Source: Opitutia bacterium UBA4506 | Lineage (GTDB): Bacteria > Verrucomicrobiota > Verrucomicrobiia > Opitutales > Puniceicoccaceae | Length of the DNA stretch: 43,381 nt | Direction of reading: 5' to 3' | Assembly (NCBI GenBank): GCA_002388665.1 | Contig: DGMY01000019.1 | Span: 28,992 to 72,372 of the forward strand | Shown here: piece after piece, positions 1 through 7,336 of the stretch | Numbering within the stretch: the stretch's first letter is position 1 | Layout of the letters: each line of letters opens with the position of its first letter | Made by a program: the position numbers and the translations under genes | Notes under the pieces: model-generated | What the model saw: only the letters and a program-made list of their open reading frames with translations | Told to the model about the DNA's origin: nothing | Databases searched by the model: none

Positions 1-995
1 GCGCCCCCGTGAGGGGGCGACCATCTTTTCGGGAGATACTCGCATTAGACCAGCCGTTTCAATCCGCGCCCCCGTGAGGGGGCGACGTAGACTTGTCCCC
101 TCGGTGGACTTACTCGGGTTGTTTCAATCCGCGCCCCCGTGAGGGGGCGACCCAACGCGTAGAACACCTTATTAAGGCTGAGATTGTTTCAATCCGCGCC
201 CCCGTGAGGGGGCGACTCGGGTCTTTCGATCCGTTAGCTTTTGACCGCTTGGTTTCAATCCGCGCCCCCGTGAGGGGGCGACCGCTGGAAAGTGTACTTT
301 TTTGGGTTTCTTGTAGTTTCAATCCGCGCCCCCGTGAGGGGGCGACCTCCGGATCCAGCCAGTCGGCCATTGACGAGCAGTTTCAATCCGCGCCCCCGTG
401 AGGGGGCGACGCTATCGCCGGACTCGCCAAAAATAGACACCCAAAGTTTCAATCCGCGCCCCCGTGAGGGGGCGACCGACCGCACCGCCGAGGACGGTCA
501 GTCCTTCCGGCGCGTTTCAATCCGCGCCCCCGTGAGGGGGCGACACCTCGAAGACGAATTCTTGCGCCGGAGCGGAGGTTTCAATCCGCGCCCCCGTGAG
601 GGGGCGACCAAGCTTCTTAACCGCCTTCTGGATGCCGGAGTTGTTTCAATCCGCGCCCCCGTGAGGGGGCGACCCGAGCTGGACGAGATCCGTATTCGTG
701 GAGGTGTTTCAATCCGCGCCCCCGTGAGGGGGCGACGATGTCGGGATCGCTGGCCCCGCTCAGAGTCCAGCGTTTCAATCCGCGCCCCCGTGAGGGGGCG
801 ACCGTGGTCTCGCTGAGCACCTCCTCGTCGCGAAAGTTTCAATCCGCGCCCCCGTGAGGGGGCGACCGATGATACGCCCGCCGACGTGCCCGTCGAATCG
901 TTTCAATCCGCGCCCCCGTGAGGGGGCGACTACTGGCGTTTTTTATTGTGCCTTCGTTTTTACAGTTTCAATCCGCGCCCCCGTGAGGGGGCGAC
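1..995 (-). CRISPR. Type I-C CRISPR array, left end outside the window
   Basis: Sixteen copies of a 31-nt repeat are visible, the first cut by the window edge (1-21). Full copies start at 56, 121, 186, 252, 316, 380, 446, 514, 578, 643, 706, 772, 836, 900 and 965. On the + strand each begins GTTTCAATCC and ends GGGGGCGAC, with a GC-rich palindrome in the middle (CGCCCCC / GGGGGCG). All full copies read identically, including the last at 965-995. The 15 spacers are 32-37 nt and all different. Read on the minus strand the repeat ends ATTGAAAC, the usual I-C crRNA handle, so transcription should run leftwards, in the same direction as the cas genes. The leader-proximal, most recently acquired spacer would then be 931-964. 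Orientation is inferred from family knowledge and from the cas operon position. Confidence 0.98.
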
Positions 996-1188
996 CGCAG
1001 TTGATTTAACTGCCTGATAGACGGTGTGTTATGGTAGCAAAAATGCGAACCCTTTTTTTACGTCAAAATCGGGCGCGCATTCACTCGGTTTTAGTCTGTC
1101 AAAGAACTGGTTGTTAAAGGGTTACTGCCTCAATAAGTTGAGGAGCTGAAGTTTGTGAGCTTAGGGTTCGCAGTCGGATCTTGAGGGA
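996..1188 (-). promoter_or_regulatory. Probable CRISPR leader
   Basis: This is the 193-nt gap between the end of cas2 and the first repeat, where I-C leaders lie. It has A/T-rich stretches and no ORF. A 10-bp inverted pair, TGCGAACCCT at 1044-1053 and AGGGTTCGCA at 1163-1172, brackets the central part. On the minus strand two -35-like boxes appear, TTGACA (1102-1097) and TTGACG (1066-1061), without a convincing -10. Leader function is inferred from position. The start of pre-crRNA transcription cannot be fixed from sequence alone. Confidence 0.75.
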
Positions 1189-1479
1189 TCAAACAAGGAG
1201 GGTGCCTTCGATGTTATAGTCGTCGTTTTTCCCGAAATGCTCAATGCGCTTTTGCCAGTGATTGCCTAAATGGTAGAAGCGGATCGAATCATTTTTCTCG
1301 TCGATAATCTTTAGAATCCGTTCCTTGAACGCAACGTATTGGGCGGGATCCACTTTGCATTCGAAAACGGAATTCTGGACCCGTTGTCCGTAGTCCAAGC
1401 AGATTTTTGCCACTTTTCGCAATCGCCGTGCTCCTGAGGGGGCGCTGGTCGCGACGTCGTATGCAACGAGTAGATACAT
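1189..1479 (-). CDS. cas2: CRISPR-associated endonuclease Cas2 (type I-C)
   Basis: This 96-residue protein has the size and sequence of Cas2. It opens with MYLLVAYDV, whose Asp8 is the conserved acidic residue after the first beta strand, followed by the RRLRKVAKICLDYG helix and the QNSVFEC strand typical of I-C Cas2. Cas2 dimers bridge two Cas1 dimers in the spacer-integration complex. It is the last gene of the operon, 32 nt downstream of cas1 and directly before the leader and array. The start is ATG and the length matches the family. Confidence 0.97.
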   Translation of the reverse strand: MYLLVAYDVATSAPSGARRLRKVAKICLDYGQRVQNSVFECKVDPAQYVAFKERILKIIDEKNDSIRFYHLGNHWQKRIEHFGKNDDYNIEGTLLV

Positions 1480-1511
1480 GGATCAGAAATTGGAGTTTTC
1501 AGTTGGAAGAA

Positions 1512-2546
1512 TCATTTGGCAAGAAATGCGGGATAGGCGTCCAGATCTCCTCTTAGGTGGCGGGCGAGGAGTCTGGCCTGAAGATGTGGGAGTAGTCCGA
1601 TGGTGACTCTTTCTTCGAGGAGTGGGTGGACGATTTCGGTTTGTTTCCGCTCCTGCCAATGGGTGAGAACTTTTTTTCTGGAATCGGCTTTTAAGAGGAC
1701 TGCGCCGTTTTCTTTCGTCTCGAAATCCTGAGCTTTGATTTGCTGACGGTTCAGGAGAGTGAGGGCAGCACGGTCGGCTAGGAATGATCGGAATTCTTCC
1801 ATTAGGTCCAGTGCGAGTGATGGGCGGCCGGGACGGTCGCGGTGGAGGAATCCGCATTGTGGGTCGAGACCGCAGGATTCGAGGGCGCTGCGGCAGTCGT
1901 GGTTGAGTAGCGTGTAGAGAAAGGAGAGTAGGGCGTTTACCGGGTCGGTCGGTGGCCGTTTTGTTCGTCCGTTCATTCGAAGAGTTGTCTGAATTAACAG
2001 ACAGGGAAAGGCTGCGAAATAGTAGGTCGCTGCGTCGCCTTCGATACCGCGCAGGCTGTCTAGGTTTGTTGCGCTTTGTGTGGATCGGATACGTCGTTCG
2101 AGTTGATCGGATGCGGAAAGAAGTTTTGCTGCATTGCCTGGATTTTTATCGCCGTGGTCGCGGGCGGCGCGTCGGAGAACTTGACGGGCATTGGTGATCT
2201 TTGCGGCCACCATATTGCTGGCAATGGTGAGGCAGGCCTCTGGATGGTCAGCTGCGCGGTATTGTGCGCGGCGAAGAAGTATATTGCCCGATGTGAAACC
2301 TTGGGAGGCAGAGAGGAATTTGCCATGAGGAGTGTGGAAGGATAATGAGACGTCGGCCTCAGCGCAGGCACCCATGAGGGCGGCGCTAGCGCAGCAATCC
2401 CAGCCGAAACAGACGATCCCGTCGAGGTTGTGGAGGGGGACGCGGATCTTGGTTTGCTTCTCGTGGCGAACTTCGACTGCGGCACCGTCTTTGCGGAGGT
2501 AGGCATCTTCGAGTGTGACGAAGAGCGTGTTGAGGTGGGTGCGCAT
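1512..2546 (-). CDS. cas1: CRISPR-associated integrase Cas1 (type I-C)
   Basis: The 344-residue protein has a typical I-C Cas1 N-terminus (MRTHLNTLFVT). Predicted catalytic residues are all present: Glu169 in GIEGDAA, His235 in FLHRDRPGR, and the acidic cluster of DLMEEFR at about 247-251. With Cas2 it integrates spacers at the leader end of the array. In most I-C operons cas4 directly precedes cas1. Here a foreign-looking S23 gene and A/T-rich repeats separate the two, with 74 nt between the S23 stop and this ATG. The gene looks intact. Confidence 0.97.
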   Translation of the reverse strand: MRTHLNTLFVTLEDAYLRKDGAAVEVRHEKQTKIRVPLHNLDGIVCFGWDCCASAALMGACAEADVSLSFHTPHGKFLSASQGFTSGNILLRRAQYRAADHPEACLTIASNMVAAKITNARQVLRRAARDHGDKNPGNAAKLLSASDQLERRIRSTQSATNLDSLRGIEGDAATYYFAAFPCLLIQTTLRMNGRTKRPPTDPVNALLSFLYTLLNHDCRSALESCGLDPQCGFLHRDRPGRPSLALDLMEEFRSFLADRAALTLLNRQQIKAQDFETKENGAVLLKADSRKKVLTHWQERKQTEIVHPLLEERVTIGLLPHLQARLLARHLRGDLDAYPAFLAK

Positions 2547-2548
2547 TG

Positions 2549-2625
2549 TGAGATTTCAAATTTAAAATTTGAGATTTGAGATTGGGGGACTGCGAGTTCT
2601 GTGATTTCAGATTTGAGATTTCAGA
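2549..2625. repeat. A/T-rich low-complexity repeat R1 (two blocks)
   Basis: Two blocks, about 2549-2583 and 2602-2625, consist of alternating GAGATTT, TTTCAAATTT and TTTCAGATTT words, on both sides of a short non-repeat stretch. The same words recur at 3171-3204, 3240-3274, 3887-3917 and, degenerate, 4773-4797. The TGA stop codon of the S23 gene (2623-2621) lies in the second block. The words are partly self-complementary (TTTCAAATTT with AAATTTGAGA), so the RNA could fold. Confidence 0.8.
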
Positions 2626-3163
2626 TGGGTCCGTGGAGCTGTTCGAAAGCGGCTCTGGCGGGATCTTCAGGAGGGAGCTCTCGAAGGAATTTTCGTTGGG
2701 TTTCGATCCATTTGGATTCGCTTTGTTTTCGTTTTTGATTTTTCTGCCACTGCTCGCGGCTCTGATCGTTGAGGTGGCGCGGTCCCTTGATGTCTGAGTT
2801 TTGTAGGGAGTCGGCCCAGGCACGGAGTTGTCGGGAGCAGGATTCGGCAATGGCTTTGAGGCTTGAAATTTGGGATTTGAATTCGCGTAGTGCCGGACGT
2901 CTCTCGAAGAAGCAGAGCATTGAGCGAACTTCACCGGCGGAGCCACGGGCAATGTAGATGAAGGCAAGGAGTTCGTTGGTAGTGCCGCGTTCGAAGCCTT
3001 CGGCGATGTTGTTGGAGACAGAGAGGGAAGCGCGATCGATCTGATCGCGCTTGGACCAGGTGATTTTATCTTTGGCGTCGATTATGAACTCTTCGCAGCC
3101 TTCGGCGAGCTGGATGGCTTTTTGCCAGACGGGAAGATCTTCGAAGCGTTCGTAGGTGGCCAT
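2621..3163 (-). CDS. Four-helix-bundle protein of the S23 / 23S rRNA intervening-sequence family
   Basis: This 180-residue protein begins MATYERFEDLPVWQKAIQLA and contains the hallmark SVSNNIAEGFERGTTNELLAF stretch at about 49-69 of the S23 (TIGR02436-type) four-helix-bundle family. The bundle covers roughly residues 1-120. The remaining 60 residues are a basic, Lys/Arg/Gln-rich helix-like extension ending in LPPEDPARAAFEQL. Family members are encoded in 23S rRNA intervening sequences or stand alone, and Avd of diversity-generating retroelements is a relative. Their biochemical role is mostly unknown, and nucleic-acid binding is plausible. Its place inside a cas operon between cas4 and cas1 is unusual. 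A/T-rich repeats flank it on both sides, which suggests insertion as a cassette. The family call is secure; any CRISPR role is speculation. Confidence 0.9.
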   Translation of the reverse strand: MATYERFEDLPVWQKAIQLAEGCEEFIIDAKDKITWSKRDQIDRASLSVSNNIAEGFERGTTNELLAFIYIARGSAGEVRSMLCFFERRPALREFKSQISSLKAIAESCSRQLRAWADSLQNSDIKGPRHLNDQSREQWQKNQKRKQSESKWIETQRKFLRELPPEDPARAAFEQLHGPI

Positions 3164-3170
3164 GTGGTTT

Positions 3171-3204
3171 AGGGATTTGAGATATCAGATTTGAAATTTG
3201 AGAA
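3171..3204. repeat. A/T-rich low-complexity repeat R2
   Basis: This block (TAGGGATTTGAGATATCAG, then ATTTGAAATTTGAGAAT) lies just upstream of the S23 start codon at 3163. It shares its words with R1 on the other side of the S23 gene, so the gene is bracketed by related sequence. Confidence 0.75.
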
Positions 3205-3232
3205 TGAAGAATTGGATGGGTAATTGTTCGGT

Positions 3233-3889
3233 TTAAGGGATCTTAGATTTGAAATTGGAAATCTGAGATTCGAGCTGCTTGGTGAACCAGTTTGAGATGC
3301 CGCGCTTCAGCCGCATGGATTTGGGCTGGCAGAGTTGAATCATGGAGCAGCGGTCGCAGAGTTTAGGACTGTAGGTGGCGCTGGGAGTGGTTCCTTCTTC
3401 GAGCATAGTGCGGACTTGGTTGGCGACATGAAGGGTGAGCATGCGCAATTCGGTGTCGAAGCACACAGCGGTGCGGCGCTGTTGTTTCCCGTAAAAGAGA
3501 TAGCCTGTTTGGATGCTCCCTTCAGTTCGTTCGAAGCTGGCTTCGAGAGAGATGGCCTGGGCGCAGAGTTGGATTTCATCCGCACGGTGTGCCTTGGGGC
3601 GTCCGCGCTTGTATTCGACCGGGAGGAGGGTGCCGTCCCGGTGGATTTCGACCACATCGCAAAAACCGCGCAGACCGTATTTATCCGACCACACCGGGAG
3701 ACCACGAGTGATGCGCACTCCGGGGCGGCTTTCACCTATTCCGGAGTGCGCCTTCTCGTGGAGGGCATTGCCCTCGGCGGTAGATCGGTTCTCTGCCCAG
3801 AGTCGCTCCACGTGAATCAGCGCGCATTGCCTGGGGCAATACAGGTAGTGCTGTAGGGCGGAGAGTGCGACTGTGCGGGTGGGAGTGAT
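3233..3889 (-). CDS. cas4: CRISPR-associated exonuclease Cas4 (type I-C), with apparent ATC start
   Basis: Cas4 trims prespacers and selects PAM-proximal ends. Read from ATC at 3889 the product is 218 residues, normal for I-C Cas4, and begins ITPTRTVALSALQHYLYCPR. Iron-sulphur cysteines are Cys18, Cys178, Cys181 and Cys187; nuclease residues are about His44, Asp78, Glu92 and Lys94. The first ATG/GTG/TTG in frame is a GTG at 3811, corresponding to Val27. Starting there would drop Cys18 and the SALQH motif, so it is probably not the true start. The frame is open up to the cas7 stop at 3925. Repeat R4 begins exactly at the ATC, placing GAT (+ strand) where CAT would encode ATG. The C-terminal dozen residues (about ESQISNFKSKIP) are encoded by repeat R3. 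It may start at ATC, be made only by coupling from cas7, or be impaired. Confidence 0.88.
   Translation of the reverse strand: MTPTRTVALSALQHYLYCPRQCALIHVERLWAENRSTAEGNALHEKAHSGIGESRPGVRITRGLPVWSDKYGLRGFCDVVEIHRDGTLLPVEYKRGRPKAHRADEIQLCAQAISLEASFERTEGSIQTGYLFYGKQQRRTAVCFDTELRMLTLHVANQVRTMLEEGTTPSATYSPKLCDRCSMIQLCQPKSMRLKRGISNWFTKQLESQISNFKSKIP
3240..3274. repeat. A/T-rich low-complexity repeat R3, inside the cas4 3' end
   Basis: ATCTTAGATTTGAAATTGG and AATCTGAGATTCGAG continue the repeat words seen in R1 and R2. The block is translated as the last residues of Cas4 just before its TAA (3235-3233), so the repeat has probably replaced or extended the original C-terminus. Confidence 0.7.
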
Positions 3890-3917
3890 TTCAGATCTGA
3901 GATTTGAGATTTCAGAG
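3887..3917. repeat. A/T-rich low-complexity repeat R4, between cas7 and cas4
   Basis: GATTTCAGATCTGAGATTTG followed by AGATTTCAGAG fills the space between the cas7 stop codon (3925-3923) and the first Cas4 codons. Its left end coincides with the position of the expected cas4 start codon. Confidence 0.8.
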
Positions 3918-3922
3918 GTTGC

Positions 3923-4762
3923 TTAAATGCGGCGGATGAGGGTGACGCCGTCGGGGATGGCGGATTCGTCAACGATCACATCGTATTCATTGAAGCTACG
4001 CGGCACTTCGACGCCTTCCTTGCGCTTGACCGTGACGGTTTCAAAGAGCTTATGGCTAGGTGCTTTGCCGAGTTCGTTGTCATGCTTGAAGGCAAGCAGG
4101 CCCCGCGGGTTCATACTTCCGGCGGGCCGAGCGGCGGATTGGTCGAACTGGAAGGCGTTTTCGAGTGCTGTGAAGAGCAATTCAAGATCATCATCGGAGA
4201 AGCCGGTTTGCTTGGCGAGGAAGGGATTGACAAAACCCTTGGCCAGATAAAGGCCGTAAGGAACGGTGAACTTGCGCCCCATGGTTCGCTCCTTTTCGAT
4301 ATCCTTTTCGTTGGTTACGGATGTGCGAGTGATGGCATGTTCGGATGAGACAATTGGATCAATGGAGCGTGCGAATGAGATTTGAACCGGGCCGCGCACT
4401 TGTCCGCAATTTACCTCGGTGGACATGACCGCACCGAAGCTGCGCACGTCATAATAGTTTTCGCACATCCATGCGGTGGCCTTGTCTTTGACTTCTGGTT
4501 TAACCTTCTTCTCAGCCTTCTCGTCGATTGCTTCGTAGGCCTCTTTGTGCTGGTTGTTGTGTACAGCGCCCTCAATGAAGTAGATTCGGTTGTCCGTAGT
4601 TTGATCGACGAAGTTCCGGATTTTCCTTTTGAGGCAGACATCAGTGACGAGGCCTTGGCCCGTTTCCACATCCACGCGGGGTAGGTTGCCTGCATCGGGG
4701 TCGCCGTTGGGATTAGCATCTTGGCAGTCGAAGAGATAGATGAAGTCGTAACGATTGTTCAT
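3923..4762 (-). CDS. cas7: Cascade backbone protein Cas7 (Csd2, type I-C)
   Basis: The 279-residue protein starts MNNRYDFIYLFDCQDANPNG, the conserved opening of I-C Cas7. DPDAGNLPRVD and the AVMSTEVNCGQVRGPVQ segment (about 112-130) fit the RRM-fold backbone subunit. Several copies polymerise along the crRNA spacer in Cascade. It follows cas8c after 48 nt containing a degenerate A/T repeat. The ATG start matches the family N-terminus and the gene seems intact. Confidence 0.97.
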   Translation of the reverse strand: MNNRYDFIYLFDCQDANPNGDPDAGNLPRVDVETGQGLVTDVCLKRKIRNFVDQTTDNRIYFIEGAVHNNQHKEAYEAIDEKAEKKVKPEVKDKATAWMCENYYDVRSFGAVMSTEVNCGQVRGPVQISFARSIDPIVSSEHAITRTSVTNEKDIEKERTMGRKFTVPYGLYLAKGFVNPFLAKQTGFSDDDLELLFTALENAFQFDQSAARPAGSMNPRGLLAFKHDNELGKAPSHKLFETVTVKRKEGVEVPRSFNEYDVIVDESAIPDGVTLIRRI

Positions 4763-4772
4763 AGTGTTGTGT

Positions 4773-4797
4773 CTGATTTGAGTTTTGAGATATCTAA
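4773..4797. repeat. Degenerate A/T-rich repeat R5, between cas8c and cas7
   Basis: CTGATTTGAGTTTTGAGATAT resembles the R1-R4 words with substitutions. It is the weakest member of the series. A still shorter trace (TTTTAGATTTGAAAGG) lies at about 6600-6615, at the end of cas5. Confidence 0.5.
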
Positions 4798-4810
4798 GAG
4801 GTTGATAGAT

Positions 4811-5185
4811 TTAGGATTGTTGGGATTCAGGAGTTTCTTTCTTTGTGAAGAAGTCTTTGCGTTGGTGATAGTAGCCTATTGCGAATAGACCCTGGGCTTT
4901 GAGGTTGAGTTGATTTGGGAGGCCTGTGCTACTCAGAAGATCCACGATCTCCTGTATGAGCCTTTCCCGGTTTACCTTTGAGCCACCATTCAGTTTCGCG
5001 AGATGGTGTTGGTAGGTGCGTAGCAGCCTGGGGAAGACACTCGCCGGTGTGGCAGATGCCGAGCTATAGAAGCGGTCGCGAATTGTTGCGTTTAGCCCTG
5101 ACAAGGCATCTTCCTGCGTCTTCTCCAGAGCTGCAAATAGCCGCCCGAGTAAGTAGGCGGGGTCGGTTTGATTTGGATCGAGCAT
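4811..5185 (-). CDS. Candidate internal Cas11c small subunit, in frame within cas8c
   Basis: Type I-C Cascade contains Cas11c, translated from an internal start of cas8c. Here an in-frame ATG at 5185 opens MLDPNQTDPAYLLGRLFAAL and would give a 124-residue helical protein ending at the cas8c stop, close to the known Cas11c size. No good Shine-Dalgarno precedes it; the upstream sequence is A/T rich (CAATATATCAATT), which may itself leave the start accessible. The expression is inferred from family knowledge, not proved by the sequence. Confidence 0.5.
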   Translation of the reverse strand: MLDPNQTDPAYLLGRLFAALEKTQEDALSGLNATIRDRFYSSASATPASVFPRLLRTYQHHLAKLNGGSKVNRERLIQEIVDLLSSTGLPNQLNLKAQGLFAIGYYHQRKDFFTKKETPESQQS

Positions 5186-6577
5186 AATTGATATATTGGA
5201 TTTGTGGTTTCTTTGAAGGATGGATTTGAGGATGGCGGCGCGCAGATAGTTCACTGTGCGGTCGGCATGGATACGTCGGATTACGGCAGTAAAGAGTCCT
5301 TCCGGATAGGGCGTGCCCTCAACAATCGAGCGCGTGAGGGCTCCGCCGAGGAGTGGGGGGATTTCATCGCTTACGCGGGCAGTTTGGTTCAGTAGTTGCC
5401 AAATCGCAGGAAACTCCGGGTCTGCGTGGCGCTTACCGGTTGAGGTTTCGAATTGGCGGACAATTTCGAGGCATTCTTGGTGCGCTTTCAGTTTGGCAAG
5501 TAGTTCTCGGATAGAAGAGCGATGAAAGAAGCGAACGGAAATCCGTGCTGCATTGGGTGCGAGTCCGAGTAGGAAGAATGGTGTGTCCAGTTCGGCTTGG
5601 CCATTCGCGAACCCCGTGCCTGAACGAAGGGCTTTAAGAAAGCGTTCGATACGTTCGCGCTGTGCTGGATCCTGAACTTCATCAACACTGTTGGAGCCAC
5701 CGCCTAGAATGTCAGCAAAGACGTCTTCTGTTTCGCTTTGTTGTTCGGTCCAGAAAACGCATGTGGTGTCGCCGATACGAAGGCGATGCTTTTTGGCCAT
5801 CGGCCCGGTGAGCAATGCATTGAGTGCGGTGCCATAGCGAAAGGCTGCGTCTTCGCTGACAGGACTGTTGAAGCTTTGGGTTTTCGTGTAGGATTCGTAG
5901 GCACTGTCGTTGAAAGATACGATAGATGCACCGGAAGACTGTGCACCGGTGACGCCTTTGATTTTAGGGTGAAGACGGGCGATGTCGGTCTCCATTTTTC
6001 CCGTGACGAGGCATTGGCCCCGCAATGTTGATTCGTCTTTCGGTTGGTTGGTGCGCCACCAATCCAGAATCTTTGGCGTCGTATGAACGTCATTTTTCCG
6101 CCCAAGGATTTGAAAGACACCAAAGCCGGTTCCAACATCATTCAGGATTGGATGATCATCGATTTCTGAAGGATTCCATCTCTCAAGGAAACGGCACACG
6201 GCAGAAAATTCCGAACAATCAATAGCTTCTTCTAGGCCGAGATGACGCTGTTTGAATGCGTCAAAGCGTTCTTGTCCGAAACCTTCTTTCTTATCCTCAG
6301 GCTGGCGACCGAGTAAATAGGTCTGATTATCCCAGAGAAAGCATGGATTGATTCCAGAACCGGGTGGTTTGGCTCCGCCTGGAACTTCACAAATTGTTGT
6401 TTGTAACTTCCCTTTTTCGTTTAGACTACGAGCGTCTTCAATTTTGAAGAGGCTTCCATCTTCTTTAATCACCACGCGGAAGCTGATCTTTTGTGGCGAA
6501 AATCCCGGGGGTGCGATACCGTAGGTCTTGTCTTTTTCGAGGCGTCCGTAGAGGTCGTTGAGAGCTTGTAGGATCAT
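4811..6577 (-). CDS. cas8c: Cascade large subunit Cas8c (Csd1, type I-C)
   Basis: The 588-residue protein has the expected Csd1 length and opening (MILQALNDLYGRL). Characteristic segments include INPCFLWDNQTYLLGR (about 77-92), NALLTGPMAKKHRLRIGD (about 252-269) and AARISVRFFHRSSI. Cas8c recognises the PAM and anchors Cascade on the target. It lies between cas5 (24 nt upstream) and cas7. In studied I-C systems the 3' part of cas8c also encodes the small subunit Cas11c from an internal start; a candidate is listed separately. No frameshift or stop is seen. Confidence 0.96.
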   Translation of the reverse strand: MILQALNDLYGRLEKDKTYGIAPPGFSPQKISFRVVIKEDGSLFKIEDARSLNEKGKLQTTICEVPGGAKPPGSGINPCFLWDNQTYLLGRQPEDKKEGFGQERFDAFKQRHLGLEEAIDCSEFSAVCRFLERWNPSEIDDHPILNDVGTGFGVFQILGRKNDVHTTPKILDWWRTNQPKDESTLRGQCLVTGKMETDIARLHPKIKGVTGAQSSGASIVSFNDSAYESYTKTQSFNSPVSEDAAFRYGTALNALLTGPMAKKHRLRIGDTTCVFWTEQQSETEDVFADILGGGSNSVDEVQDPAQRERIERFLKALRSGTGFANGQAELDTPFFLLGLAPNAARISVRFFHRSSIRELLAKLKAHQECLEIVRQFETSTGKRHADPEFPAIWQLLNQTARVSDEIPPLLGGALTRSIVEGTPYPEGLFTAVIRRIHADRTVNYLRAAILKSILQRNHKSNISIMLDPNQTDPAYLLGRLFAALEKTQEDALSGLNATIRDRFYSSASATPASVFPRLLRTYQHHLAKLNGGSKVNRERLIQEIVDLLSSTGLPNQLNLKAQGLFAIGYYHQRKDFFTKKETPESQQS

Positions 6578-6601
6578 CGTATAGATTCTGAAGGGGAGGT
6601 T

Positions 6602-7327
6602 TTAGATTTGAAAGGGGAGTGGTGGGACTTTGATGACGCCGTTGGTCATTTCGCCGCGGAAGAAGTGTGGGGTCGTCGATTTTACTTTTTTACTGGAGCG
6701 GTCTTGTTCGAACTCGATGTCATGCAGCATATAGCCGAGGTCTTTCGTTTCGTTCGTCTGAAGCGATGGGTGTGGCTTAGGTAGTTGCGCTGTTTCTTCG
6801 ATCAATTCAAAATCGACCGGGAATTCGCGGCATCCAAAGTATGGGTGATGGAAGGCCTGCCCCTTGCGGGCGCGGCGTTTGAACATATCCAGATGCTTGC
6901 CGACCGCTTCGTGCTCGGCGACTTCAGGGCCGCTTCTTTCCATTTTACGATCCAAGACAGCGATATGCGCTTTGATTAGATAGGCAACATCCTTGAGCAC
7001 CATCGATGCACGCTGTTGGCGGTTTTGGTCGACCGCCATCTGAGGCACAACCCGCGGGTCCTTCATCCCCGCGTTCACTCCTGTTGCGCCTTTCACTGGA
7101 ATCTTGGATGAGACTTCATTGCGTCGGATATTGGTGAAGCGGATCGGATTCAAGACAGTGATCTCGTCGATAATCCAGCGGATTTGAGGTTTCCAGTAGA
7201 TCGCTTCGAGCACACCGCGGGCAGCGGATGGCGTGATGACGTCGTAAGAGACACGCTCGACTTTCATTTCCGGTCGGGAAAAGAGGGCGTAGTCGCCTGA
7301 GATTTTAAGGGTGATTCCGTAGTTCAT
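6602..7327 (-). CDS. cas5: crRNA-processing Cascade subunit Cas5 (Cas5d, type I-C)
   Basis: The 241-residue protein matches I-C Cas5, which in this subtype replaces Cas6 and cuts pre-crRNA in the repeat. Tyr44 (EAIYWKPQIRW), Lys119 and His121 (LIKAHI) line up with the Tyr/Lys/His cleavage residues known from the family. KVERVSYDVITPSAARG near the N-terminus is the conserved opening. It starts 9 nt after cas3 ends, so the two are co-transcribed. No cas6 gene is present in the window, as expected. Confidence 0.96.
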   Translation of the reverse strand: MNYGITLKISGDYALFSRPEMKVERVSYDVITPSAARGVLEAIYWKPQIRWIIDEITVLNPIRFTNIRRNEVSSKIPVKGATGVNAGMKDPRVVPQMAVDQNRQQRASMVLKDVAYLIKAHIAVLDRKMERSGPEVAEHEAVGKHLDMFKRRARKGQAFHHPYFGCREFPVDFELIEETAQLPKPHPSLQTNETKDLGYMLHDIEFEQDRSSKKVKSTTPHFFRGEMTNGVIKVPPLPFQI

Positions 7328-7336
7328 AGGCTAATA

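Noticed and set aside
93..842. Long open frames on both strands across the CRISPR array, with repeating Arg/Pro/Gly-rich peptides
   Set aside because: They arise from reading through the 31-nt repeats; the repeated peptide is the repeat itself in different frames.
2621..3163. S23-like gene as Avd of a diversity-generating retroelement
   Set aside because: No reverse transcriptase, template repeat or variable repeat is found in the window.
2549..4797. A/T-rich repeats as a second CRISPR array
   Set aside because: Units differ in length and sequence, are not evenly spaced and have genes between them.
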